From contig CAMCYT010000058.1 in NCBI GenBank assembly GCA_945885485.1, positions 1-12,714 on the forward strand: 12,714 nt of DNA. The letters run 5' to 3'. A model generated the notes under the pieces. That model did no database searches. It was not told where the DNA came from and saw nothing but the letters and a program-made list of their open reading frames with translations. Shown here piece after piece: positions 6,007 to 12,568 of this stretch (position 1 is its first letter; the number at the start of each line of letters is the position of its first letter). The translations under genes were made by a program, and so were the position numbers. This DNA is from Prosthecobacter debontii (lineage in GTDB: Bacteria; Verrucomicrobiota; Verrucomicrobiia; Verrucomicrobiales; Akkermansiaceae).

Positions 6007-6840
6007 CTATTTTGCTTTCTGATAGATCCGTACGTAGTCGATTTCGTAGCGAGTTGGGAAAGGGGTGCCTTTAGGTTCGCCCGCAGCTTGGCCGCCGATG
6101 GCGAGATTGATTAGAAGGTAATGCGGCTGTTGGAAGGGATTTTTTGGAGTGCCCTTGGCGTTGAGCGTTTTAGTTAGGTCGACTGTGTTAAGTAAAATAT
6201 CGTCGACATAAAGTTTCATTTCCTTCTCATCCCAATCCATGCGCCAAACGTGAAACTTCTCTTCCCATTTGGGGTCGTTGAACGAGGTGATCGGCTTATT
6301 ACTGCCTTTCCATTTCGGACTGTAAGGTTTTTCGGTGCCCCAGCAGGCATTCGCTAGGATCTTTCCATGGTAGCATTCGAGGATGTCCACCTCACCATTG
6401 TTAGGCCATTGGCCTTCGATCCCAAGAGTCCAGATCGCAGGCCATAGTCCAGCACCGGATGTGATCTTCGCTTTGATTTCAAAGCGTCCGTATTTCCAGC
6501 TATGTAGATCCTTGGTGGTCATGCAGGCGGAGGTGTATTCGATGTATTCTCGGTTAGTTTTCCAATCCTTACTGCCGCTGACGTAGTTTGGATTTTTGAT
6601 GCGCTTCTTACGGCCTTCGATGATGATCCTTCCGTTTTCGCAGAATGCATTTTGCTCCTGATACCACTGGAGCTCTTTGTTGCGCTGGTAACCTTGCTCG
6701 AACACCCAGTTGGCAGGGTTGGGTCTGCCAGCCTTTTCAAATTCATCCGCCCAGATCAATTTGTACCCTTGAGAAATTTTATCTTCTGCTAGGCAAAGTG
6801 AATGAAGACAAACGAGGGCAATGCATGCGATACGTTTCAT
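6007..6840 (-). CDS. secreted GH16 glycoside hydrolase (beta-glucanase/laminarinase-like)
   Basis: Secreted endo-acting beta-glycanase of glycoside hydrolase family 16. From the ATG at 6840 it has 277 residues; 1-18 (MKRIACIALVCLHSLCLA) look like a signal peptide. The jelly-roll fold is seen in YKLIWADEFEKAGRPNPANW (26-45), WKYGRFEIKAKITSGAGLWP (115-134) and GEVDILE (149-155). In GEVDILE, E150 is the predicted nucleophile, D152 the helper and E155 the acid/base, in the ExDxxE form with the beta-bulge found in laminarinases and related enzymes. A C-terminal IDYVRIYQK closes the fold. The frame is open to 6900, but the apparent promoter at 6887-6914 lies downstream of that ATG, so 6840 is preferred. 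Substrate (laminarin, mixed-linkage glucan or an algal galactan) cannot be fixed. It has no carbohydrate-binding module. Confidence 0.93.
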   Translation of the reverse strand: MKRIACIALVCLHSLCLAEDKISQGYKLIWADEFEKAGRPNPANWVFEQGYQRNKELQWYQEQNAFCENGRIIIEGRKKRIKNPNYVSGSKDWKTNREYIEYTSACMTTKDLHSWKYGRFEIKAKITSGAGLWPAIWTLGIEGQWPNNGEVDILECYHGKILANACWGTEKPYSPKWKGSNKPITSFNDPKWEEKFHVWRMDWDEKEMKLYVDDILLNTVDLTKTLNAKGTPKNPFQQPHYLLINLAIGGQAAGEPKGTPFPTRYEIDYVRIYQKAK

Positions 6841-6886
6841 GTTAGGCGGTGATTTTCTTAAGTAAGTAGGGGTTTTTACGAGACGA

Positions 6887-6914
6887 ATCATAAAGAGCAA
6901 ACCATGTTGATCAA
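6887..6914 (-). promoter_or_regulatory. sigma70-like promoter for the GH16 gene
   Basis: In minus-strand sense, TTGATC (6914-6909) and TATGAT (6892-6887) are separated by 16 nt, matching the sigma70 consensus at 4/6 and 5/6. Transcription would begin near 6880, giving a leader of about 40 nt before the ATG at 6840. A gapped inverted repeat flanks it: GAGAC at 6880-6884 with GTCTC at 6936-6940, and AGAGCA at 6894-6899 with TGCTCT at 6925-6930. It may be an operator, but this is weak. Confidence 0.5.
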
Positions 6915-6978
6915 ATGTTATCTGTGCTCTGATGAGTCTCGCATCATTGATTCATTCATTCGTTTCTAGATTGACCGC

Positions 6979-8124
6979 TTGCCAATCCGCTCAGTCGCTG
7001 CATCACTAATCGGAGTGGTTCCACACATCAATGATCCGGTTGCGCCGGGAGATAACCCATCTGGTCAGCGTATGCTGTTTCTAGATGCGCTAAGGGCTTT
7101 TGCCTCGGTGCTTATTCTTCTGCACCACTTTGCTTTGTATCCTCCTCTGTGCGAAAATGCGAGACCCATACTTGGGGAGGTGATGGATTGGTTTCGTGAT
7201 TACGCACGGATGACCCAGGTGTTCTTCGTGGTGGGTGGTTACGTTATGGCGCGCTCGATGTCGACTCGACATTGGGGGCTAAGTGGTTTGGGAGTCTTTG
7301 TAATTCAAAGATATTGTCGGCTGGGTATTCCCTATTCAGCGGCGATTTTCTTAGCCATTGCGGCGTGCGCGTTCAGTCGCGGATGGCTTAATGCAGATGT
7401 TGTTGGCGCTCCGCCAACTTTTCCGCAATTTGTAGCGCATCTTTTCTTTTTGCAAGAGCTGCTGGGCTACGAACATTTCTCGGCGGGCTTGTGGTTCGTT
7501 TGTATCAATTTTCAGATAGGATTGATCTATGCGATCATGCTTTGTCTGCGCGATACATTCGCGCGATGGCGTGGAACTACCTCAGGAGAAATTAGCATGG
7601 ATCCTACGATAATTGTAGGATGGGGGATATCGCTTTTATCATTGTTCTACTTTAACATGGATTCAAAATGGGATTCATGGGCAATTTATTTCTTTCCCTA
7701 TTTTTTCATGGGCGTCGTGATCCATCGCGCCGTGCAGAGTAAACGCTCAGTTGTGGAATTTTGGTTATATGTGTTTGTGCTTATGATCGCTATCGCCTTT
7801 GACTGGCGTTGGCGGCTGGTAAATACGGTCTTGGTGGGGTTATTGCTATTTGTCGCCGATAAATCAGGACTCGCTACTCGTTGGCCGAAGAGTCGTCTGA
7901 TCTCCTCTATGGGGCAGGTATCCTACTGCTTATTTTTGGTTCATTTTCCAGTTTTACTAATAGTTGCCGGCTTATGGGAGCGGTTCAGATGGACATCTCC
8001 TTCACAAGCGATCGCAGGGTTAGTTACTGCCTTCCTAGTCAGCGTGGCTACCTCATTCGTTTTCCATCGTTACATCGAGCTGCCCTCTGCAAACTTGTTC
8101 CGCATACGGTCTAAGCCTATATAG
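6979..8124 (+). CDS. acyltransferase-3 family integral membrane protein
   Basis: Multi-pass membrane acyltransferase (acyltransferase 3 / OafA-NodX type) that typically transfers acetyl or other acyl groups to extracytoplasmic sugars or polysaccharides. Family landmarks in the 381 residues: FLDALRAFASVLILLHHFAL (34-53), with the conserved helix-1 histidines H49/H50; VFFVVGGYVMARS (81-93); FVIQRYCRLGIPY (107-119); SMGQVSYCLFLVHFPVLL (310-327); and FVFHRYIELPS (360-370). About nine or ten hydrophobic helices are apparent. The start is uncertain. TTG at 6979 gives a 31-residue hydrophilic lead, GTG at 7015 is possible, and ATG at 7072 begins right at MLFLDALRAF, where related proteins usually start. 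It is divergent from the GH16 gene, and the acceptor is unknown. Confidence 0.9.
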   Translation: MPIRSVAASLIGVVPHINDPVAPGDNPSGQRMLFLDALRAFASVLILLHHFALYPPLCENARPILGEVMDWFRDYARMTQVFFVVGGYVMARSMSTRHWGLSGLGVFVIQRYCRLGIPYSAAIFLAIAACAFSRGWLNADVVGAPPTFPQFVAHLFFLQELLGYEHFSAGLWFVCINFQIGLIYAIMLCLRDTFARWRGTTSGEISMDPTIIVGWGISLLSLFYFNMDSKWDSWAIYFFPYFFMGVVIHRAVQSKRSVVEFWLYVFVLMIAIAFDWRWRLVNTVLVGLLLFVADKSGLATRWPKSRLISSMGQVSYCLFLVHFPVLLIVAGLWERFRWTSPSQAIAGLVTAFLVSVATSFVFHRYIELPSANLFRIRSKPI

Positions 8125-8130
8125 GAAAAT

Positions 8131-8342
8131 GAACCACAATGGGAGCGAAGCGGACATGGACGGAGTGTAGCGTAGTCAAATGGACACAGATAAACGTTAA
8201 TTTTCAGAGACTTATGATGAATTTATAATTCATCTGGTGGATGAGAGAATTGATCGGCATAACTCATTCATTATCTGCGTTCATCTGACTCAAGAAGTAT
8301 GTTTCATGTTGGTCCATGTCCGCTGCGCTCCCATTGTGGTTC
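8131..8342. repeat. 212-bp nested inverted repeat (MITE-like or dispersed palindromic element)
   Basis: Outer arms of 31 bp at 8131-8161 and 8312-8342 are inverted copies matching at 30 of 31 positions; each has GAACCACAATGGGAGCG at its outer end. Inside are a second inverted pair of 20 bp (8174-8193 and 8271-8290; 17 of 20 match, containing CAGATAA / TTATCTG) and a perfect central stem GATGAATT-TAT-AATTCATC at 8216-8234. The RNA or single strand could fold into one long hairpin. No ORF lies in it. It starts 6 nt after the acyltransferase stop and lies between convergent genes, so it may also end transcription. No clear target-site duplication flanks it. The inner ATCTGCGTTCATCTG motif resembles dispersed repeats I recall from Verrucomicrobiota, Planctomycetota and cyanobacteria. 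Nothing recognisable lies in 8343-8407. Confidence 0.8.
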
Positions 8343-8407
8343 GATTTCTGTTTCTAGACTAAAAGAACATCAGGAAGAACGGAAGTTCGAGGATAGAGAA
8401 CAGGGTT

Positions 8408-9700
8408 TCAGAGTGCCTTGATTGCGACCATGATCCGCTCGGTCAGTTTCTCGTATCCGGCTTTGTTCGAGTAGGCTTTGAATTCTTCCGGGGAAAGAAT
8501 GATGGGTTTGCCGACTTTCACGGTGATTCTCGCGAAGCTCATTTTTCCTGAACCACGCGGCAGGGCTTTGTCGGCACCGAAGATGCGGACGGGTTGGATC
8601 GGAACTCCGGCCTTCGCTGCTATCATTCCGATGCCAGGAGCGGCGGGGCCGATTTCACCGTCTAAAGTTCTCGCTCCTTCAGGGAAAACTAAAACGCGCC
8701 AGCCTTCTTTGAGTTTGCGGATCACGGTTTTCATCGAACTCATGTCCGGCTTTTCCTGATCGATTGGGATGGCATTCCATTGAGGGAAAAGCCATTTGCC
8801 TATGCTTACAAACAGAGTCTTGCGAGCAAAGAAAACCATCTCGGTCTGATAGAGATTTCCGATCAATGGTGGATCGAGAAAACTCTGATGATTGGACGCG
8901 ACCAATACCGGACCGGATAGAATCAGGTTTTCTCGCCCAAGGATACGCAGGCCGAAAAGTGTGCGATAGGCGGCACCAAAAAGCAGCCAGCCAAACCAGT
9001 AAATCCAACGCATCATTTTATTCTGCTCTTCGCTCTCATCGAAGTTCGCTGCCTGGGGCATGGGGAAACCTTGTTTGTGAAGAATTTGGATCGCGGCTTC
9101 GATGGCGCCTTCGATCGAAAGTTGTGATGTATCTAACACCGTTGCGCCGTCGGCGATTTTCAGTGGGGCGGTTGCGCGTGAGCTATCCGCAGCATCGCGC
9201 TTGGCTACGGAATCTTCCTCGCCATCACCGGAGCGGCGGCGGTTGCGGACTTCGGGATCGGCATCGATATAAATTTTGAAAGGTGTCTCCGGAAAAACCA
9301 CCGATCCAATATCGCGGCCTTCCATGACGACATGAGTGCGTTTGAGATAATCCCGCTGCATGGAAACGAGTTTCTCACGCACTTCGGGAATGGCGGAAAC
9401 CACCGAGACATTTTCGTTGATCTCAGGATTACGGAGATGCGATTCGGGATTGACGCCATCGATCAAAATCGTCGAGAGCAAACCATCATCACCACAGGTG
9501 ATTTCAATCTCATCTAACATTGAAACTACGGCCGGAATGTTTTTGGGATCGATGCCTTCGGAGAGAATTTTCCAGGTCACTGCACGATACATCGCACCAG
9601 AGTTCACCATGATGATACCGAGTCGGCTGGCAATGGCACGGGCCATGGTGCTTTTCCCCGAAGCGGCGGGGCCGTCGATAGCGATTGCGTGAAAGCTCAT
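8408..9700 (-). CDS. cmk: bifunctional (d)CMP kinase - PlsC-type 1-acylglycerol-3-phosphate acyltransferase fusion
   Basis: One 430-residue frame with two enzymes. Residues 1-210 are cytidylate kinase: P-loop GPAASGKS (10-17), NSGAMYRA (33-40), VMEGRDIGSVVFP (125-137), IDADPEVRNRRR (145-156) and KRDAADSSRATAPLKIADGA (167-186). It phosphorylates CMP/dCMP. The stretch between the last two motifs is short, suggesting a compact lid. Residues 211-228 form a polar linker. From 229, MMRWIYWFGWLLFGAAYR is a hydrophobic membrane-associating start, followed by the acyltransferase motifs NHQSFLDP (270-277; H271, D276) and FPEGAR (339-344). This half makes phosphatidic acid from lysophosphatidic acid at the membrane. 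ATG codons at M229/M230 could allow separate PlsC translation. It overlaps aroA by four bases (ATGA), indicating translational coupling. Confidence 0.95.
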   Translation of the reverse strand: MSFHAIAIDGPAASGKSTMARAIASRLGIIMVNSGAMYRAVTWKILSEGIDPKNIPAVVSMLDEIEITCGDDGLLSTILIDGVNPESHLRNPEINENVSVVSAIPEVREKLVSMQRDYLKRTHVVMEGRDIGSVVFPETPFKIYIDADPEVRNRRRSGDGEEDSVAKRDAADSSRATAPLKIADGATVLDTSQLSIEGAIEAAIQILHKQGFPMPQAANFDESEEQNKMMRWIYWFGWLLFGAAYRTLFGLRILGRENLILSGPVLVASNHQSFLDPPLIGNLYQTEMVFFARKTLFVSIGKWLFPQWNAIPIDQEKPDMSSMKTVIRKLKEGWRVLVFPEGARTLDGEIGPAAPGIGMIAAKAGVPIQPVRIFGADKALPRGSGKMSFARITVKVGKPIILSPEEFKAYSNKAGYEKLTERIMVAIKAL

Positions 9701-11046
9701 TTGGAAACAATCGGAAGGGTGAAATCTTCGGCCTTAGTTTTCTCATGCCGTATCGCATCGAGATGCTGGGAGAAACCTGGGTAGGAAGTGTTTATGCAAT
9801 CCGTGCCATGCACGACGGTTTCGCCTTTGGCAAAAAGCCCGGCAATGCAGAACGCCATCGCGATGCGGTGGTCGCCGTGCGATTCGATTTCCGCAGCGTG
9901 CAGGGGATTTCCGCCGCGGATGACCATGCCGTCTTCGAACTCTTCGACATCGACTCCCATTTTACGCAAGTTTTCCACCGTGGTGGTGATGCGATCGGTT
10001 TCTTTCACGCGCAGTTCACGTGCGCCTCGGATATGTGTTTCACCCGAAGCAAGTGCGGCGGCGACTGCGATGACTGGAATTTCATCGATCAGGTTTGGAA
10101 TTTCCTCGGGCAACAACGTTGTGCCTTTCAGTGCGGCGCCATGGATTTCGATATTACCAATAGGTTCGCCATCGGAAGAGTGGAGAATTTCTGTTAGGTG
10201 CGCGCCCATACGCGAAAGAACTTTCAGAATCGCGGTCCGTGTTGGGTTTAGGCCGACGTCTTTGAGAAGTAACCGTGAGCCTGGCATCGCAGCGGCAGCG
10301 ACCAACCAGAAAGCGGCGGATGAGACGTCGCCTGGGACTTTGATGTCGCAGGATTGAGGCATCCGGCCACCGATCACGGAAATTTTGTTTCCGACGGTTT
10401 TGCAGGTAAGCTTGAACGCCGCCATCATGCGCTCGGTGTGATCGCGGGTGACGGAGGGCTGTGTGACGGAAGTGGTGCCATCGGCAAAAAGTCCGGCGAG
10501 AAGAACCGCGCTCTTCACCTGCGCAGATGCCATTGGCATGTCGTAATCGATGGGATGAACTTCAGCTCCGTGGATTATCAAAGGCGCGCAGCCGGGTTTT
10601 TCTCCAAGAGTCTCTAGCTTCGCGCCCATTTCTACCAGCGGCACGGTGATCCGTCCCATTGGACGTGATGACAATGAGGCATCGCCGAAAAGCTCGGAGG
10701 TGAATTTTTGACCGGCCAGCAATCCTGCTAACAATCGCATTCCGGTTCCGGAGTTTCCGCAATCAATCGGAGATTCAGGTGCGGAAAGCTGCATGGATTT
10801 TCCATGGATACGAAGTTTGATCGGGCCGTAACCTTTGAGTTCTTCTAACACTTCGAAATGCGCGCCAAGGGATCCCATGGCTTTCAGAGTATTGAGGCAG
10901 TCTTCGCTGGGTAAAAAGTTAGAAATCTCACAAACGCCATTCGACAGACCACCGAAAATAGCTGCGCGGTGTGAAATGCTTTTATCACCCGGAACGCTGA
11001 ACTCGGCATGTAGTGAGGAAATGGATTTGACGCGTAAAGAGGACAT
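9697..11046 (-). CDS. aroA: 3-phosphoshikimate 1-carboxyvinyltransferase (EPSP synthase)
   Basis: Sixth step of the shikimate pathway: shikimate-3-phosphate plus phosphoenolpyruvate to EPSP, in the cytosol. The 449 residues fit the family. Motifs in order: PGDKSISHR (19-27, catalytic lysine), DCGNSGTGMRLL (95-106), SSRPMGR (126-132), QPSVTRDHTERMM (196-208), NLIDEIPVIAV (318-328, with D321 at the catalytic aspartate position), ELRVKETDR (344-352, with E349 catalytic) and GDHRIAMAF (391-399). The GNSGTGMRLL form resembles the Bacillus-type rather than the E. coli-type loop. The ATG is 15 nt after the tyrA stop, and the gene overlaps cmk-plsC by four bases, so all three are one operon. There is no Shine-Dalgarno sequence. 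Confidence 0.97.
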   Translation of the reverse strand: MSSLRVKSISSLHAEFSVPGDKSISHRAAIFGGLSNGVCEISNFLPSEDCLNTLKAMGSLGAHFEVLEELKGYGPIKLRIHGKSMQLSAPESPIDCGNSGTGMRLLAGLLAGQKFTSELFGDASLSSRPMGRITVPLVEMGAKLETLGEKPGCAPLIIHGAEVHPIDYDMPMASAQVKSAVLLAGLFADGTTSVTQPSVTRDHTERMMAAFKLTCKTVGNKISVIGGRMPQSCDIKVPGDVSSAAFWLVAAAAMPGSRLLLKDVGLNPTRTAILKVLSRMGAHLTEILHSSDGEPIGNIEIHGAALKGTTLLPEEIPNLIDEIPVIAVAAALASGETHIRGARELRVKETDRITTTVENLRKMGVDVEEFEDGMVIRGGNPLHAAEIESHGDHRIAMAFCIAGLFAKGETVVHGTDCINTSYPGFSQHLDAIRHEKTKAEDFTLPIVSK

Positions 11047-11061
11047 GTTGGATAATAAAAT

Positions 11062-11910
11062 CTATTTTAGGTCATCGCGGAGATGCTTTGCGGCAACTAG
11101 CCATTGACGGGTAGCTTCTAGGTCGCCTGCCTCCAATGAGGCAAGAATTTCATGCAGTTGGGCGATGTTATCTCGCACTCCGGCGGTCACGGCATCGCGG
11201 TTTTCGGTTAAAATTTCCGCCCACATATCGGGATTTCCAGATGCGACACGCGTCGTGTCTTTCAGTCCGCCGCCGGAGAGCTCGCCGTATTCCGAGCAAG
11301 ATTCCAGCGCGCTTAACGCCGTGGCGGCCGCAGTGATGTGCGGCAAATGACTGATCCGAGCAACGATGCGATCGTGCTCCTGCGCCGAAAACCAACGAGT
11401 CCGGCAACCCAGGTTGACCCAAAAATTTTCCAGCTCTTTGGTTAAATGTTCGGAAGCATTGGAATCATTGGTGAGCAAGCACGCAGCGTTTTGGAAAAGG
11501 TCGGCTTTTGCGGCCATCAGGCCGTTTTTTTCCGAGCCTGCCATCGGATGGCTTCCGATAAATGCATTCCCGCTTGTTGTTAGAATATCCGCGAGTTGTT
11601 GATGCGGCGCTTGTTTCACCGAGCCGACATCGGTCACCAAACATGAAGAAGGAAGACCCGCCTTAACTGCAGCGGAAAGCAGGGCAGGCATCGCCCCAAC
11701 AGGGACGGCGAGAATTAATAAATCACAATCTGCAACAGCTTCGGTTAGGTCAGATGTCGTTCCTAGAAATCCTGCAAGACGTGCGATTTCTAACAACTCT
11801 GGCCTGCGGAACCAAAGTCGTACTTTCTTTGAATCTTGCAAAGCAAGGGCGATCGACCCGCCAAGCAGGCCGCCTCCCAAGATGCTGATTTTTTGAAATG
11901 TCTGGTTCAT
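11062..11910 (-). CDS. tyrA: prephenate dehydrogenase (TyrA family)
   Basis: Oxidative decarboxylation of prephenate (or arogenate) on the way to tyrosine. In 282 residues: Rossmann loop GGGLLGGS (12-19), TDVGSVK (93-99, S97), SHPMAGSEKNG (120-130, H121 and E127), SHLPH (187-191, H191) and GGGLKDTTR (213-221, R221). By eye these match Aquifex aeolicus TyrA S126, H147, E153, H217 and R250. After beta-2 the sequence is LWFRRPE, with no acidic residue and two arginines, which points to NADP(H) rather than NAD(H). There is no ACT or chorismate mutase domain, so feedback control is not obvious. It heads tyrA-aroA-cmk/plsC. An intrinsic terminator ends exactly at its start codon. Confidence 0.95.
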   Translation of the reverse strand: MNQTFQKISILGGGLLGGSIALALQDSKKVRLWFRRPELLEIARLAGFLGTTSDLTEAVADCDLLILAVPVGAMPALLSAAVKAGLPSSCLVTDVGSVKQAPHQQLADILTTSGNAFIGSHPMAGSEKNGLMAAKADLFQNAACLLTNDSNASEHLTKELENFWVNLGCRTRWFSAQEHDRIVARISHLPHITAAATALSALESCSEYGELSGGGLKDTTRVASGNPDMWAEILTENRDAVTAGVRDNIAQLHEILASLEAGDLEATRQWLVAAKHLRDDLK

Positions 11911-11941
11911 AAAAAAACCGGATCCATGGGCATGGACCCGG
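11911..11941 (-). terminator. intrinsic terminator abutting the tyrA start codon
   Basis: In minus-strand sense, an 11-bp stem CCGGGTCCATG / CATGGATCCGG (one G-U pair, two-base CC apparent loop; stem at 11918-11941) is followed at once by seven T residues (11917-11911) and then the tyrA ATG. This is a textbook Rho-independent terminator for the lipoprotein gene upstream. Because the T-run is the last thing before tyrA, it could also act as an attenuator for the tyrA operon. No promoter could be recognised between it and tyrA. Confidence 0.8.
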
Positions 11942-11962
11942 CTGTGAATGCGTTTAACACAT

Positions 11963-11987
11963 GCCGATTAACTCAAAGAGTTACGGC
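11963..11987 (-). other. second hairpin at the lipoprotein stop codon
   Basis: GCCG-AT-TAACTC / GAGTTA-CGGC pairs ten bases with a two-base bulge and an AAA loop (plus-strand sense), spanning the TAA stop of the lipoprotein gene. It has no T-run. It may protect the transcript end or act with the terminator 20 nt further on. Confidence 0.4.
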
Positions 11988-12409
11988 ACACGGAAATATT
12001 TTTTCTCTGAGGGAGGGTAGGTGGTGTCTTGCACTAAAGTTCCGCTGGCGATGCCGCGAACATCCAGCAGTTTGTTGTTGTAAGGACTGAAGACGAAACC
12101 TTCTTTGCCTGGAACGGGAGTCCCAAATGGATAATCGACCTTACCTTTAACTACTGGAGGATCAGTGATCGTGTTTTGCGTTTGATTTGTCGGGAGTGGC
12201 TCGGGTTTCTTGAGCTCGGCTTCTTTTGCTAATTCCTCCAGCCTCATTTTCTCGCGTTGCTCTTCGATTTTTTGTTGCTCATCGCTGGTGAGAGTTGTGT
12301 TCGCCTCCTCTTTGGGCTTTTTATTTGGTCCTTCTTTGGGGACTGGGAAGCAGGATACAAAAGCGAAGCAGCTGATAAGCGGTAGGGTGAGGAATAGGTG
12401 AGATTTCAT
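11981..12409 (-). CDS. small envelope lipoprotein with conserved C-terminal block
   Basis: 142 residues. Residues 1-19 form a signal peptide ending FVSC, making C20 the likely lipidated residue. An earlier LISC (C14) fits the lipobox better but would leave a very short hydrophobic core. Residues 25-75 are highly charged (Lys/Glu), probably helical or coiled coil (DEQQKIEEQREKMRLEELAK), followed by a Pro/Thr linker. The C-terminal part, with PFGTPVPGKEGFVFSPYNNK and LLDVRGIASGT, ends in KKYFRVP. I recall similar PGKxGFVxSP...DVRG tails on small proteins in Verrucomicrobiota, without known function. It looks like a tethered surface domain on a charged stalk. It has its own promoter and terminator, so it is probably monocistronic. 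Confidence 0.82.
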   Translation of the reverse strand: MKSHLFLTLPLISCFAFVSCFPVPKEGPNKKPKEEANTTLTSDEQQKIEEQREKMRLEELAKEAELKKPEPLPTNQTQNTITDPPVVKGKVDYPFGTPVPGKEGFVFSPYNNKLLDVRGIASGTLVQDTTYPPSEKKYFRVP

Positions 12410-12422
12410 GGTGGAGAGGATG

Positions 12423-12451
12423 ATTAAAGTAAATTTTGGTCAAAGTGTCAC
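12423..12451 (-). promoter_or_regulatory. sigma70-like promoter of the lipoprotein gene
   Basis: In minus-strand sense, GTGACA (12451-12446) and TTTAAT (12428-12423) are separated by exactly 17 nt; each matches the consensus at 5 of 6. Initiation about seven bases downstream would leave a leader of only 6-8 nt before the ATG at 12409, close to leaderless. A second candidate, TTGACG (12486-12481) with CATACT 16 nt on, would give a longer leader. The rest of 12452-12568 shows no clear promoter for the plus-strand gene. Confidence 0.5.
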
Positions 12452-12568
12452 TGCGCTAAGTATGAGTGTGTTGAGGCTCTCGTCAAGCAGGCTCCCAGAG
12501 TAGTTTTAGAAAAATCCTACTTTTTTAAGCTCTGTATTTTGCGAAGAGCGAATTAGAAAAGCTCCAAC

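Noticed and set aside
6841..6900. Upstream 20-residue start of the GH16 protein
   Set aside because: The extension precedes a good signal peptide and would lie upstream of the likely transcription start.
8125..8407. An insertion sequence with transposase around the nested palindrome
   Set aside because: No ORF or transposase remnant is present and no target-site duplication was found, so only a non-coding repeat is claimed.
9685..10197. Long plus-strand frames opposite aroA and cmk-plsC
   Set aside because: They are antisense shadows of strongly conserved enzymes with no family motifs of their own.
9697..11046. Inferring herbicide sensitivity class from the AroA active-site loop
   Set aside because: The GNSGTGMRLL loop is a normal natural variant; sensitivity cannot be judged from the motif alone.
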